DNA of 64,000 bases from Ahrensia kielensis DSM 5890 (GTDB lineage Bacteria > Pseudomonadota > Alphaproteobacteria > Rhizobiales > Rhizobiaceae). This document shows, piece by piece, positions 44,459 to 54,600 of the stretch (positions are counted from its first letter, which is position 1; each line of letters opens with the position of its first letter). The DNA lies in NCBI RefSeq assembly GCF_000374465.1, contig NZ_KB894530.1:430888-494887 (forward strand), written 5' to 3'. Both the position numbers and the translations under genes were made by a program. Under the pieces are notes generated by a model that was not told the DNA's origin, ran no database searches, and saw only the letters and a program-made list of their open reading frames with translations.

Positions 44459-46170
44459 TGCCTACAAAACTCCCCCGCTCAGAATATGCTGCTATGTACG
44501 GCCCCACGACTGGCGACAAAGTGCGGCTTGCCGATACGGATTTGATTATTGAGGTCGAACGCGATCTTACAACTTACGGCGAAGAGGTGAAATTTGGCGG
44601 CGGCAAAGTCATCCGCGATGGCATGGGCCAAGCACAAACGACACGCGCAGACGGCGCTGTTGATACGGTTATCACCAATGCGCTGATCGTCGATCATTCC
44701 GGCATCTATAAAGCCGATGTCGGCCTAAAAGATGGGCGTATTTGCAAGATCGGTAAAGCGGGCAACCCTGACACACAACCAGGTGTGAACATCATCGTTG
44801 GACCTGGCACAGAGGCGATTGCTGGCGAAGGAAAAATTCTCACCGCTGGTGGGTTCGACAGCCATATCCATTATATTTGCCCGCAGCAGATTGACGATGC
44901 GCTTTATTCGGGCGTCACCACAATGCTCGGCGGCGGCACTGGACCAGCTCATGGCACGCTTGCAACGACATGTACGCCGGGCCCTTGGCACTTAGGCCGC
45001 ATGATACAAAGCGCTGATGCCCTTCCAATGAACCTAGCATTTGCAGGAAAAGGCAATGCATCATTGCCCGGCGCATTGCACGAAATGGTGCTGGGAGGCG
45101 CATGTGCGCTCAAGCTGCATGAAGATTGGGGCACCACGCCTGCAGCTATCGATAACTGCCTAAATGTTGCCGATGAATTCGATGTGCAAGTGATGATCCA
45201 CACCGACACATTGAACGAATCTGGTTTCGTAGAAAATACGGTCGACGCATTTAAGGGCCGCACCATCCACGCATTTCACACCGAGGGTGCTGGCGGCGGG
45301 CATGCACCGGACATTATTAAAATTTGCGGCTTGCAGAACGTGCTGCCCTCCTCCACCAATCCGACACGGCCTTACACGATCAACACGCTGGAAGAGCATC
45401 TGGATATGTTGATGGTTTGCCATCACCTCGACAGCTCTATTCCAGAAGACATCGCATTCGCCGAAAGCCGTATTCGGCGCGAAACAATTGCTGCTGAAGA
45501 TATTCTGCACGATATGGGCGCGTTCTCGATTATTGCATCTGATAGTCAAGCGATGGGGCGTGTGGGCGAAGTTCTCATTCGCACTTGGCAGACGGCCGAT
45601 AAGATGAAGAAGCAGCGCGGCCCGCTCAAAGAAGAGACAGGCGATAACGATAATTTTCGTGTGCGTCGCTATATTGCAAAATACACCATTAATCCCGCAA
45701 TTGCGCACGGTATTAGCCATGAGATCGGCTCGATTGAAGAAGGCAAACGCGCAGACTTGGTGCTGTGGGATACGGCGTTTTTTGGCGTGAAGCCAGCGAT
45801 GGTTTTAATAGGCGGCACAATCATTGCTGCACCGATGGGCGATCCCAATGCCTCCATCCCGACACCGCAGCCGGTTCATATGCGTCCTATGTTTGGTGCG
45901 TTTGGCAAAGCGCTCACCAATTCTTCTGTGACTTTTGTGAGCCAAGCGGCGATTGACGACGGTCTCGCCCATAAGCTTGGAACTGAAAAACAGATGGTGG
46001 CGGTGAATAATACACGTGGCGGCATTTCCAAATCATCGCTGATTTTGAACAATGCGACACCGCATATGGAGGTTGATCCTGAGACATATGAAGTGCGTGC
46101 AGATGGCATATTGTTAACATGTGAACCAGCCAGCGTACTGCCTATGGCACAGAGGTATTTTCTGTTTTGA
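44458..46170 (+). CDS. ureC: Urease alpha subunit UreC (catalytic)
   Basis: This 570-residue nickel enzyme hydrolyses urea to ammonia and carbamate. All active-site parts are present: [14 protein letters not shown] (two nickel-binding His), [12 protein letters not shown] (Lys carbamylated to bridge the nickels), [29 protein letters not shown] (His ligand), [13 protein letters not shown] (flap Cys and catalytic His) and [14 protein letters not shown] (Asp ligand). Length is the family norm. It overlaps ureB by one base at the start and ureE by four at the end. Confidence 0.98.
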   Translation: MPTKLPRSEYAAMYGPTTGDKVRLADTDLIIEVERDLTTYGEEVKFGGGKVIRDGMGQAQTTRADGAVDTVITNALIVDHSGIYKADVGLKDGRICKIGKAGNPDTQPGVNIIVGPGTEAIAGEGKILTAGGFDSHIHYICPQQIDDALYSGVTTMLGGGTGPAHGTLATTCTPGPWHLGRMIQSADALPMNLAFAGKGNASLPGALHEMVLGGACALKLHEDWGTTPAAIDNCLNVADEFDVQVMIHTDTLNESGFVENTVDAFKGRTIHAFHTEGAGGGHAPDIIKICGLQNVLPSSTNPTRPYTINTLEEHLDMLMVCHHLDSSIPEDIAFAESRIRRETIAAEDILHDMGAFSIIASDSQAMGRVGEVLIRTWQTADKMKKQRGPLKEETGDNDNFRVRRYIAKYTINPAIAHGISHEIGSIEEGKRADLVLWDTAFFGVKPAMVLIGGTIIAAPMGDPNASIPTPQPVHMRPMFGAFGKALTNSSVTFVSQAAIDDGLAHKLGTEKQMVAVNNTRGGISKSSLILNNATPHMEVDPETYEVRADGILLTCEPASVLPMAQRYFLF

Positions 46171-46616
46171 TTAAAGCCACGACAACGATTTCTCATACCC
46201 ACTCACCAGCTGACACGATCACGCTGGATGAAACTGCGCGGCATCGCAGACGCGTTAAAATGACATCAGACAATGGCATTGAGTTCCTGCTGGATTTGCC
46301 AGAGGCTAAATTATTGCACCATGGCGAGGGACTGGTCTTGGATGACGGGCGTGTGATTGAAGTGCGCGCTGAACCAGAGAACTTACTGGAAGTGCGTGGG
46401 CGAGATACGCGGCATTTACTTGCGCTTGGTTGGCAAATTGGCAATCGACATTTGGCAGCACAAATTGAAAGCGACCGCATATTTATCCGTCAAGATCATG
46501 TGATAAAAGAGATGCTGATTGGCCTTGGTGCCACCGTCGTAGAAATTCGTGCGCCGTTTGATCCCGAAGGCGGGGCTTATGGCGATGTTCATAAGGGACA
46601 TCATCACCATGACTAA
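46167..46616 (+). CDS. ureE: Urease accessory nickel chaperone UreE
   Basis: This 149-residue metallochaperone delivers nickel to UreG. The most likely start is TTG 46167, overlapping the ureC stop by four bases and giving [20 protein letters not shown]; no ATG lies in a better place. Family features include [34 protein letters not shown] and the central metal-binding region. The C-terminus ends in a His-rich [11 protein letters not shown], a typical nickel-binding tail. A small DUF6434 gene begins eight bases before its stop. Confidence 0.94.
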   Translation: MIKATTTISHTHSPADTITLDETARHRRRVKMTSDNGIEFLLDLPEAKLLHHGEGLVLDDGRVIEVRAEPENLLEVRGRDTRHLLALGWQIGNRHLAAQIESDRIFIRQDHVIKEMLIGLGATVVEIRAPFDPEGGAYGDVHKGHHHHD

Positions 46617-46827
46617 AAAGTTTGACTGGCATAGTGACGAGATCATGCTCAATAGTGTGATCAACGACACCTATAAAAATACGCAAAATGTGCGACGTTT
46701 TTTCAAAGCGCATATTGGAGAGCACTTCAAGTTTGATAGAAGTTTTATGGCGTGGATGATCGATAACCATGGCGCAACAATGGGTGATGCGATTAATGAA
46801 TGGCAGCGCAGAAATTCAGAAAAATGA
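46609..46827 (+). CDS. Small DUF6434-like protein inside the urease cluster
   Basis: This 72-residue protein starts at ATG 46609 ([20 protein letters not shown]), overlapping the end of ureE by eight bases, and ends over the ureF start. It reads as a DUF6434-type helical domain: WHSDEI..., TYKNTQNVRRFFKAHIGEHF, KFDRSFMAWMIDNHG and MGDAINEWQRR. In other proteins this domain stands beside SAP-type DNA-binding modules, as I recall; its role in nickel insertion or otherwise is unknown. Tight overlap on both sides shows it belongs to the ure operon. Confidence 0.75.
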   Translation: MTKKFDWHSDEIMLNSVINDTYKNTQNVRRFFKAHIGEHFKFDRSFMAWMIDNHGATMGDAINEWQRRNSEK

Positions 46828-47486
46828 ATGATAGTGCATCACTATTAAAACTCATGTCTTGGCTCTCGCCTGTGTTTCCCACAGGCGGATTTGCTTATTC
46901 ATCGGGCCTTGAAACTGCCGTCCAAAGCGGCCTTGTCGTTGACGCCAATGACTTGCGAGATTGGCTTAAAACAGCACTCAGCAATGGCGCATTGCACAAC
47001 GATGCCGTTCTATTTGCCGCCGCTTGGCGAATGAGCAACGCCCCTAAAGAACTAACTAAAATCGCAGAAATGGCACTTGCACTTGCTGGCAGCGCAGAGC
47101 GCTACTTAGAAATGACCGCGCAAGGCGATGCTTTTATTAAAGCTGTTATAAACTGGCCAGATGCGGATGATGTTCGCTTCCCTTCGCCTTGCCCGCTTTG
47201 TGTTGCGGTTGGTGCAGCGGGAGGCGCCAGTAAGATTGATCTAACGATTGCTTTGTCAGCCTATCTGCACAGCGCCATTACGAACCAAGCGCAGGCAGCA
47301 ATTCGCTTGTCGGTCACAGGTCAAAAAGGCGCTTCAAACATTATGGCCGCGCTTGAGCCAGATATTATAGCATTGGCAGAATTTGCGGCGCAGAGCGATA
47401 TGGATGATGTTGGCAGTGCTGCGATGAACGCAGAAATCATGTCGATGCGCCATGAGCATTTGAATGGAAGGATGTTCCGGTCGTGA
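46824..47486 (+). CDS. ureF: Urease accessory protein UreF
   Basis: This 220-residue all-helical protein starts at ATG 46824 ([20 protein letters not shown]), overlapping the stop of the preceding small gene. The family N-terminal motif [20 protein letters not shown] is intact, as is the C-terminal region [20 protein letters not shown] that contacts UreG and UreD. UreF acts with UreD as the bridge from UreG to apo-urease. Its stop overlaps the GTG start of ureG by four bases. Confidence 0.94.
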   Translation: MNDSASLLKLMSWLSPVFPTGGFAYSSGLETAVQSGLVVDANDLRDWLKTALSNGALHNDAVLFAAAWRMSNAPKELTKIAEMALALAGSAERYLEMTAQGDAFIKAVINWPDADDVRFPSPCPLCVAVGAAGGASKIDLTIALSAYLHSAITNQAQAAIRLSVTGQKGASNIMAALEPDIIALAEFAAQSDMDDVGSAAMNAEIMSMRHEHLNGRMFRS

Positions 47487-48109
47487 ACCAATCAAATAAT
47501 GGACCATTGCGTGTTGGTATTGGCGGGCCAGTTGGCACCGGAAAAACAACGCTGACTGAAAAGCTATGCAAAGCAATGTCGAGCAAATATTCCGTGGCCG
47601 TTGTCACAAATGATATTTACACGCGCGAAGATGCTGACGCATTGGTGCGCTCGCAAGCACTATCATCAGATCGCATCATCGGTGTTGAAACCGGCGGCTG
47701 TCCGCATACGGCTATCCGCGAAGATGCGTCGATCAATTTGCAAGCGATTGATGAACTCAATGCACGCCATTCTGATCTTGATATTATTTTCATTGAGTCT
47801 GGCGGTGATAATCTGGCGGCTACATTTTCACCAGATTTAGCAGATTTGACGCTCTATGTGATCTCGGTTTGTCAGGGCGGCGATATACCGCGCAAAGGCG
47901 GCGCAGCGATCACGCGATCTGACTTGCTCATCATCAATAAAACCGATCTTGCGCCTTATGTGGGTGCAAATCTTGAACAGATGGATGCGGATGCAAAACG
48001 CGCCCGAGGCCAGAGACCTGTTCAATTGAGCGATCTATCGCGCGGAAGCGGCGTCGAAGAGATTGTATCATTTCTCGAAAACCATGGCGGCCTATCGAAG
48101 CCCGTTTAA
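47483..48109 (+). CDS. ureG: Urease accessory GTPase UreG
   Basis: This 208-residue SIMIBI GTPase drives nickel insertion. GTG start at 47483 gives [20 protein letters not shown] with the P-loop GPVGTGKTT. The nickel-binding CPH motif is in [18 protein letters not shown]; switch and base-recognition parts are [20 protein letters not shown] and IINKTDLAP. It is the last gene of the urease cluster. Urea transporter genes follow 195 bases later with their own promoter. Confidence 0.97.
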   Translation: MNQSNNGPLRVGIGGPVGTGKTTLTEKLCKAMSSKYSVAVVTNDIYTREDADALVRSQALSSDRIIGVETGGCPHTAIREDASINLQAIDELNARHSDLDIIFIESGGDNLAATFSPDLADLTLYVISVCQGGDIPRKGGAAITRSDLLIINKTDLAPYVGANLEQMDADAKRARGQRPVQLSDLSRGSGVEEIVSFLENHGGLSKPV

Positions 48110-48255
48110 CCTGCCGCCTAATTTTTACTCAGAAGACTATCGCCGCCTAAAAAGAGTGCATGTTCACTTAAGTATTTTGGTCGCGATTTTAAATGCGCGC
48201 CAACTTAAATCGTTAAGTATTTGTTAATAAATGATTAAATCACGAGCCGCGAAAC

Positions 48256-48271
48256 TGGCACGCATGTTGCA
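48256..48271 (+). promoter_or_regulatory. Sigma-54 (RpoN) promoter before urtA
   Basis: TGGCACGCATGTTGCA matches the -24/-12 consensus TGGCAC-N5-TTGCA without mismatch and lies 34 bases before the urtA start. Urea uptake genes are commonly under NtrC/RpoN nitrogen control, so this fits. I did not find a convincing pair of NtrC boxes upstream by eye. Confidence 0.85.
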
Positions 48272-48304
48272 ATACACAAAGCGATATTAACGAGCTTTGG
48301 AGTT

Positions 48305-49603
48305 ATGCAATTGAACAAGGTGACACGCCGCTTCGCACTGGCCGGTGCAACTACACTTATATCTGTTTCAATGCTGTTTTCAGCATCAGCACAGGAAGAG
48401 ACAATCAAGATAGGTGTTCTGCATTCACTATCTGGAACAATGGCGATTTCAGAAACGACACTTAAAGACACGATTGAAATGCTGGTTGATCAACAAAATG
48501 AAAAAGGTGGTCTGCTGGGCAAGCAACTTGAAGCCGTTGTCGTTGATCCGGCATCTGACTGGCCGCTCTTTGCTGAAAAAGCGCGCGAGCTTTTAACGGT
48601 TTCAAATGTTGATGTGATTTTTGGATCATGGACATCGGTGAGCCGCAAATCGGCACTTCCGGTTCTTGAAGAGCTCAATGGTTTGATGTTCTATCCAGTT
48701 CAATATGAGGGAGAAGAATCTTCTAAAAACGTGTTTTACACGGGTGCAGCACCTAACCAGCAAGCTATTCCAGCTACCGATTATTTTTTAGAGGAGCTTG
48801 GCGTTGAAAAATTTGCGTTACTCGGCACCGACTATGTTTACCCCCGCACAACGAACAACATTCTTGAATCATACCTCAAAGGTAAAGGCATTGCGGCAGA
48901 AGACATCTTTGTCAACTACACGCCCTTTGGCCATTCCGACTGGTCGAAAATTGTGGCCGATGTGATCGCACTTGGTGCTGACGGTAAAAAAGTTGGCGTG
49001 ATTTCCACGATCAATGGTGATGCTAATGTTGGCTTCTATAAAGAGTTAGCTGCCGCTGGTGTCTCTGCCGAGGACATTCCTGTTGTCGCATTCTCCGTCG
49101 GCGAAGAAGAATTGTCTGGCCTTGATACATCCAACCTAGTTGGACATTTGGCTGCTTGGAATTATTTCCAATCTGCTGATGCCCCAGCCAATGCAGAGTT
49201 CATCAAAACGTGGAAAGCGCGCATGGGCGAAAAGCGTGTGACCAACGATCCGATGGAAGCTCATTATATTGGCTTTAATATGTGGGTGAACGCAGTAACG
49301 GCAGCTGGCACAACAGATGTCGATGCGGTTCGCACTGCGATGTACGGCCAGAAGTTCCCGAACTTGACCGGCGGAACAGCAGAGATGCTTCCAAATCACC
49401 ATTTGTCAAAGCCAGTTCTTATGGGTGAGATTCAAGCCGACGGACAGTTTGACATCATCAGCCAGACAGAACCTGTACCGGGCGATGCATGGACCGACTT
49501 TTTGCCTGAGTCCGCTGTTTTGAAATCGGATTGGGCGACCCTTGGTTGCGGTATGTACAACACCGAAACCAGCACATGTGTTCAGATCAAATCGAACTAC
49601 TAA
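48305..49603 (+). CDS. urtA: Urea ABC transporter substrate-binding protein UrtA
   Basis: This 432-residue periplasmic binding protein of the amide/urea (FmdD-like) group of branched-chain amino acid transporters has a signal peptide ending near FSASA. The mature part begins QEETIKIGVLHSLSGTMAIS. Typical segments include FGSWTSVSRKSALPVLEELN, MFYPVQYEGEESSKNVFYTG and DPMEAHYIGFNMWVNAV. It is the first gene of urtABCDE, preceded by a sigma-54 promoter and followed by a strong hairpin. It supplies urea to the permease pair UrtBC. Confidence 0.95.
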   Translation: MQLNKVTRRFALAGATTLISVSMLFSASAQEETIKIGVLHSLSGTMAISETTLKDTIEMLVDQQNEKGGLLGKQLEAVVVDPASDWPLFAEKARELLTVSNVDVIFGSWTSVSRKSALPVLEELNGLMFYPVQYEGEESSKNVFYTGAAPNQQAIPATDYFLEELGVEKFALLGTDYVYPRTTNNILESYLKGKGIAAEDIFVNYTPFGHSDWSKIVADVIALGADGKKVGVISTINGDANVGFYKELAAAGVSAEDIPVVAFSVGEEELSGLDTSNLVGHLAAWNYFQSADAPANAEFIKTWKARMGEKRVTNDPMEAHYIGFNMWVNAVTAAGTTDVDAVRTAMYGQKFPNLTGGTAEMLPNHHLSKPVLMGEIQADGQFDIISQTEPVPGDAWTDFLPESAVLKSDWATLGCGMYNTETSTCVQIKSNY

Positions 49604-49623
49604 CAGTCCTCCCAGACTGAACC

Positions 49624-49653
49624 AGCAGGGCCGCATTCGTGCGGCTCTGCTTT
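49624..49653 (+). terminator. Hairpin after urtA
   Basis: AGCAGGGCCGCA pairs with TGCGGCTCTGCT around a TTCG tetraloop (12 pairs with one G-T), followed by TTT. It lies 20 bases after the urtA stop and before urtB. It should stop or slow part of the transcripts and protect the urtA message, giving more binding protein than permease. Confidence 0.8.
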
Positions 49654-49675
49654 CCCTGATCACCGGATAAAATCT

Positions 49676-51625
49676 ATGTTTCGCATTTTGATAGCAACCG
49701 TGATGCTTTTCATCACAGCACTTTCAGTCTCCGCGCAATCGGCTGATCTACAAACAATTCTGCAAGAGAATAGCAAAGCGGTGGAGCGATCATCGCGCAC
49801 GACCATTTCGCCAATTCTTGACGCACTCTTGGAAAGTGAAAGCACGAACATCTCCACATTGCTGGAAAACTGGCAGAGTAAAAAGCTTTGGATGCGAAAA
49901 AGCGATGGTCTGTTTTTCTTTGTGGAAAATAGCGATGCTGACCCCATTGAACTGATTGATATTGAATCCAATGAGGTTGCAGGCACTGCAGATAAATCAG
50001 ATCTCAAAGAGCTGCGCCCCAATAGCGGTGTGCGCGCCGTCATGGCTTCCACGCTTGTTCGCTTTCAACTCATTGATGAAGACCAAATTCAACGCACGAA
50101 CGCTTTGACAGCGATTGAGCGCGACCCCGATGAAAGTCATTTAGACGTTCTACGCGGCACAATAGCCGATGAACCAGTCACCGCCATTAAAACGCGTATG
50201 GAACGCTTAGAGCGATTACTGACTATCCGCTTTGATAAGGATAGTACTGCGCGCGTTGATGCGATCACTCACTTTGCTGGTGACACCAATATTGACGTTA
50301 GAGCTGTGCTCAATCCTATTTTGGCAACGCAGATCAAAACAGCAAAAGAAATTCCTGAAACTGAAAATGTCGCGCAGCGGCTTTCTGTTGGCAATGGCAT
50401 AACACACGATGCAGCTTATCAGCTTTTGGTCGATAATAATCTTGCGCCACAACGCATCACAACAAAGGCGCGTGATGCTGCGCTAGTCGCCAATATTGCT
50501 GACGGTAAAATTGGTGGTTTTGATGTGGCGAGTTTGAACACAGAAGCGCGCCGGATCGAAGCCTATCAGGCGCTTGCAAGTAAAGAGAGCGTTCCGCCAT
50601 TCATTACAGAAGAAGCGGCTCAGGCTGCCCTTGATGCCCATGTCTTTTACGACGCATATATAGAGCAAGACAGTGCCGTAACCGATGCTGCACGCAATAC
50701 GGTACGTTCTATCAATACACGCGTTGGCGCGTTTCAGGTTGCTGATTTGGGGCTTGATGCGCTTTCGCTCGCATCAATTTATTTTCTAGCAGCCATTGGC
50801 CTTGCGATAACCTTCGGCGTGATGGGTGTCATCAATATGGCACACGGCGAATTCATCATGATCGGCGCTTACACAGGATATGTCGCGCAGCAATTGATAC
50901 CCGATTACACGCTATCGCTAATTGTCGCGCTGCCTCTCGCCTTTGTGGTCGCGTTTGGGGCTGGCGTTGCGCTGGAACGGCTGGTTATCCGTCATCTTAT
51001 GCATCGCCCATTGGAAACGCTTTTGGCAACCTTTGGTATTTCCATCGCGCTTCAACAATTGGCAAAAAACATTTTCGGCACACAAGCCCGTCCGCTGACA
51101 TCTCCCGCATGGCTTGATGGGGCATGGGTATACAACGACATCGTGTCAATCAGTTACATTCGCATCGCGATTTTTGTGTTGGCCTTATTGTTCTTCGCTC
51201 TTTTGCTCTTCATTTTGAACCGCACACGGCTTGGCCTCGAAGTGCGAGCGGTTACACAAAACCCGCGCATGGCTTCATCAATGGGCATCAATCCTGATAA
51301 GATAAATATGCTCACTTTTGGCCTTGGTTCGGGTATTGCAGGCATTGCAGGCGTTGCTATTGGCCTATTCGGTCAGGTCACGTCAGAGCTTGGGTCTAAC
51401 TACATCGTGCAAAGTTTTATGACGGTTGTTGTTGGCGGCGTTGGCAATATTTGGGGCACGTTGGCTGGCGCGAGCATGATCGGCGGCCTGCAAAAAATCA
51501 TCGAGTTCTTCAACCCGTCTAACACATTGGCGGCGCAGACCTTCATGATTATCTTCATCATCATTTTCATTCAGTTCAGACCTAAAGGGATTATCGCCCT
51601 TAAAGGTCGCGCGGCGGGAGACTAA
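49676..51625 (+). CDS. urtB: Urea ABC transporter permease UrtB, with long periplasmic N-terminus
   Basis: This 649-residue protein has a signal-like N-terminus (MFRILIATVMLFITALSVSA) and about 330 residues of soluble, helical, HEAT-like character (VDAITHFAGDTNIDVRAVLN). A LivH-type permease with about eight spans follows from residue 360 (LASIYFLAAIGLAITFGVMG, VINMAHGEFIMIGAYTGYVA). The permease half carries the ATPase-contact loop VTQNPRMASSMGINPDKINM. The N-terminal extension is known in many UrtB proteins of Proteobacteria; its role is unclear. It pairs with UrtC. Confidence 0.93.
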   Translation: MFRILIATVMLFITALSVSAQSADLQTILQENSKAVERSSRTTISPILDALLESESTNISTLLENWQSKKLWMRKSDGLFFFVENSDADPIELIDIESNEVAGTADKSDLKELRPNSGVRAVMASTLVRFQLIDEDQIQRTNALTAIERDPDESHLDVLRGTIADEPVTAIKTRMERLERLLTIRFDKDSTARVDAITHFAGDTNIDVRAVLNPILATQIKTAKEIPETENVAQRLSVGNGITHDAAYQLLVDNNLAPQRITTKARDAALVANIADGKIGGFDVASLNTEARRIEAYQALASKESVPPFITEEAAQAALDAHVFYDAYIEQDSAVTDAARNTVRSINTRVGAFQVADLGLDALSLASIYFLAAIGLAITFGVMGVINMAHGEFIMIGAYTGYVAQQLIPDYTLSLIVALPLAFVVAFGAGVALERLVIRHLMHRPLETLLATFGISIALQQLAKNIFGTQARPLTSPAWLDGAWVYNDIVSISYIRIAIFVLALLFFALLLFILNRTRLGLEVRAVTQNPRMASSMGINPDKINMLTFGLGSGIAGIAGVAIGLFGQVTSELGSNYIVQSFMTVVVGGVGNIWGTLAGASMIGGLQKIIEFFNPSNTLAAQTFMIIFIIIFIQFRPKGIIALKGRAAGD

Positions 51626-51630
51626 GAACT

Positions 51631-52800
51631 ATGGAGCGTAGCTTTCTCATTCGCCAACCGTCGGTGCTGATATTCATTGGCCTCTTGGCGCTCTTCACCA
51701 TCGGTGCCACCATCCTGTCGGAAGGCTTTGGCCTCGGGCTAATATCAACAAGCTTTATCAAGACGCTTGGCAAGACGCTATGTCTTTGCCTCATAGCTTT
51801 GGCGATGGATTTGGTATGGGGATATTGCGGTATTTTATCGCTTGGACATTTCGCATTCTTCGGACTTGGCGGCTATATGATCGGCATGTGGCTGATGTAT
51901 GCGCGCACCGAACAGATTGTCATCAATTCGCTTGCCAATGCCCCACTGCCACCAACATCCGGCGAGATTAGAGATGCTATCGGCTCCCAGATTTTCGGCG
52001 TTGTGGGGGGAAGCGAAATTCCCACTATATGGACATTTGCCCATTCGTTCCCGATACAATTAACGCTGGTCGTACTTGTGCCGGGGTTGCTGGCTCTTGT
52101 CTTCGGCTGGTTAGCATTTCGCAGCCGCGTGACAGGTGTTTATCTTTCAATTTTGACACAAGCTATGACGCTCGCTTTAGCGCTTTATCTGTTCCAAAAT
52201 GACAGTGGCTTGCGCGGGAACAATGGTCTTTCCGGCCTTCAAAATATTCCTGGCGCTTCTAACGTTTCGCAAGATACTATCTCTATCTGGTTTCTTTGGG
52301 CTTCTGCGCTCGCACTTGGGCTTGGATATCTTTTTGCAGCATGGTTGGTATCTGGAAAATTTGGCAGCGTTATCCGTGCCATTCGCGATGACGAAACGCG
52401 GGTGCGTTATCTTGGCTATTCAGTAGAAGCCTATAAGCTTGTGGTATTTGTTATCACGGCCGTTATTGCGGCCATAGCAGGTGCGCTTTACTACCCGCAG
52501 GCAGGCATTATCAACCCTGCTGAAATCGCACCGATTGCTTCAATTTACTTGGCTGTATGGGTGGCGATTGGTGGCCGAGGCCGCCTCTATGGCGCCATCA
52601 TAGGCGCAGCTTTCGTCTCGCTTATTTCAAGCTGGTTCACATCTGGCCAAGTGCCGGATGTGCCGCTTGGATTTTACACCGTCAAATGGGTCGACTGGTG
52701 GTTGGTGCTGCTTGGCTTTGGTTTTGTCTTGGTCACTTTATATGCACCCAAAGGTCTTGGCGGCTTATTTGATCGTTTGGTGCGGAGGCAAGACGCATGA
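51631..52800 (+). CDS. urtC: Urea ABC transporter permease UrtC
   Basis: This 389-residue LivM-type permease with about nine hydrophobic spans starts five bases after urtB. Features are ALAMDLVWGYCGILSLGHFA (the G-x-LSLGH motif), the long periplasmic loop around residues 90-135 typical for UrtC, and the cytoplasmic loop VIRAIRDDETRVRYLGYSVE. It overlaps urtD by four bases. It forms the inner-membrane channel with UrtB. Confidence 0.95.
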   Translation: MERSFLIRQPSVLIFIGLLALFTIGATILSEGFGLGLISTSFIKTLGKTLCLCLIALAMDLVWGYCGILSLGHFAFFGLGGYMIGMWLMYARTEQIVINSLANAPLPPTSGEIRDAIGSQIFGVVGGSEIPTIWTFAHSFPIQLTLVVLVPGLLALVFGWLAFRSRVTGVYLSILTQAMTLALALYLFQNDSGLRGNNGLSGLQNIPGASNVSQDTISIWFLWASALALGLGYLFAAWLVSGKFGSVIRAIRDDETRVRYLGYSVEAYKLVVFVITAVIAAIAGALYYPQAGIINPAEIAPIASIYLAVWVAIGGRGRLYGAIIGAAFVSLISSWFTSGQVPDVPLGFYTVKWVDWWLVLLGFGFVLVTLYAPKGLGGLFDRLVRRQDA

Positions 52801-53546
52801 GCAAAAACCCAACATTACTGGAAGTCTCCGGCGTCTCTGTTACTTTTGATGGGTTTCGCGCGATCAACAATTTGAGCTTTCAAATTGGAAGCGCAGAACT
52901 GCGTGCCGTCATCGGGCCAAATGGTGCTGGCAAAACCACGATGATGGATATCATCACCGGCAAGACACGACCAGATACTGGAAAAGTAACTTATGGGCGG
53001 CCAGGCAAGAACCTTTTAAAAATGAATGAAAGTGCAATTGCGCGCGTCGGTATTGGTCGCAAATTTCAAAGGCCCAGCGTTTTCGAAAGCCAAACTGTTT
53101 TCGATAATTTAATAATGGCGCTCAAGAAAAGCCGTTCACCATTGGATGTTGTTTTCTACCGCCGTGATGACAGCGATGTTTCGAAGGTAGAAAAGCTCGC
53201 AGCCGAAATCGGCCTTGCAGATCAATTGCAGCGTTTGTCTGGTGAATTATCGCATGGGCAAAAACAGTGGTTAGAGATCGGTATGTTGCTGGCGCAAGAC
53301 CCGCAGCTTTTGCTTGTTGATGAACCTGCTGCTGGCATGACACCCGAAGAGCGTGAAAAGACGACCGACATATTGCGCAAAGCTGCTGAAACGCGGGCGG
53401 TTGTCGTTGTTGAACACGACATGGAATTTGTGCGCCGTTTAGATTGCCGCGTCACCGTGCTGCATGAAGGCGCGGTATTGGCCGAAGGCAGCATTGATCA
53501 CGTGACGCAGGATCAAGCGGTTATTGATGTATATTTGGGGCGATAA
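52797..53546 (+). CDS. urtD: Urea ABC transporter ATP-binding protein UrtD
   Basis: This 249-residue LivG-type ATPase has Walker A GPNGAGKTT, a Q-loop in GIGRKFQRPSVFES, signature LSHGQKQWLEIGM (a natural UrtD variant of LSGGQ), Walker B LLLVDEPAAGMT and switch His in VVEHDMEFV. It begins in the urtC stop overlap and is followed two bases later by urtE. It energises urea import together with UrtE. Confidence 0.96.
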   Translation: MSKNPTLLEVSGVSVTFDGFRAINNLSFQIGSAELRAVIGPNGAGKTTMMDIITGKTRPDTGKVTYGRPGKNLLKMNESAIARVGIGRKFQRPSVFESQTVFDNLIMALKKSRSPLDVVFYRRDDSDVSKVEKLAAEIGLADQLQRLSGELSHGQKQWLEIGMLLAQDPQLLLVDEPAAGMTPEEREKTTDILRKAAETRAVVVVEHDMEFVRRLDCRVTVLHEGAVLAEGSIDHVTQDQAVIDVYLGR

Positions 53547-53548
53547 AA

Positions 53549-54244
53549 ATGCTGAGCATTGAAAATTTAGACCTTCATTATGGTCAATCAAAAATCTTAA
53601 ATGCGGTATCAATGTCTGCTTCTGTTGGACAGGTAACCTGCGTCATGGGCACCAATGGTGTTGGTAAGACAAGTCTACTAAAAGCCATTTCTGGCGTGCA
53701 TCATCGCTCAAGCGGTCAGGTGTTTTTGGACGGCGAAGAAATTGCTAAAGTCCCGTCTTACAAACTCGCTATGAAAGGCATTGGCTATGTGCCGCAGGGA
53801 CGCGATATCTTCCCGTTATTGACCGTGCGCGAGAATTTGGAGACTGGATTCTCGTGCCTTCCGAGCGGCGGGAATAAAATTCCTGACGAGATATTTGAAC
53901 TCTTTCCCGTGCTCAAAGAGATGGAAAATCGACGCGGCGGCGATTTATCTGGCGGGCAGCAACAGCAATTATCAATTGGTCGTGCGCTTATTACAAAGCC
54001 GAAGCTATTACTGCTGGATGAACCAACCGAAGGTATTCAGCCCAACATCATCCAACAGATTGGCCGTGTGATCGAATATCTGCGCGACCAAGGCGATATG
54101 GCGATTATCCTTGTCGAACAATATTTTGACTTTGCTTACAATCTTGCAGACCAATTCTATGTTCTTCGCCGAGGCGAAGTGACGATGAGCGGCGATAAGA
54201 AGACCGTAAGCAAAGCTGAAATGCTGGATGCTGTTTCGGTTTAA
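53549..54244 (+). CDS. urtE: Urea ABC transporter ATP-binding protein UrtE
   Basis: This 231-residue LivF-type ATPase has Walker A GTNGVGKTS, QGRDIFPLLTV near the Q-loop, signature LSGGQQQQLSIGRA, Walker B LLLDEPTEGIQPN and the switch His replaced in LVEQYFDFA, as is usual for UrtE/LivF-type second subunits. It is the last gene of the urt operon. No terminator of high quality was identified directly downstream. Confidence 0.96.
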   Translation: MLSIENLDLHYGQSKILNAVSMSASVGQVTCVMGTNGVGKTSLLKAISGVHHRSSGQVFLDGEEIAKVPSYKLAMKGIGYVPQGRDIFPLLTVRENLETGFSCLPSGGNKIPDEIFELFPVLKEMENRRGGDLSGGQQQQLSIGRALITKPKLLLLDEPTEGIQPNIIQQIGRVIEYLRDQGDMAIILVEQYFDFAYNLADQFYVLRRGEVTMSGDKKTVSKAEMLDAVSV

Positions 54245-54600
54245 ACTCAAACCAGAAGAGATTGTCCACAGACGAATTCAACAGCGATTATCACCCATGC
54301 TGATAGCTTAGTCAGAAGACTATACACGGATATACAGGCCAATCTGACAAGTTATTCTGACAATACCACTTCAACAATTACGTCTTGCGTTTTGAAAAGC
54401 GAATAACCCCACCTCCTAAAATAGTGCCCTGCTTGTGCAACATTGTGCCATTGAAAGAACTGTGTAGTATCCTTTCTCAGGATGACCGGTGTCATGCGAC
54501 CGTCATACAGCAGGAATAGTCGGAACACGCGTAAACGAAGAAATAAACACTGATTTACAATTGTTTACCCTGTTAGAATTGACAAAAAATGGAGAGAGTA
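54245..54600. other. Intergenic region between urt and polyamine-type operons
   Basis: This 356-base stretch holds no gene I can support. It should end the urt transcript and carry the promoter of the binding-protein gene at 54601, which has GGAGAG just before its start. No sigma-54 match was found here. Confidence 0.4.

Noticed and set aside
54420..54445. Sequence around TGCCCTGCTTGTGCAA checked as a second sigma-54 promoter.
   Set aside because: The -24 element lacks the TGGCAC core and the spacing to TGCAA is wrong.
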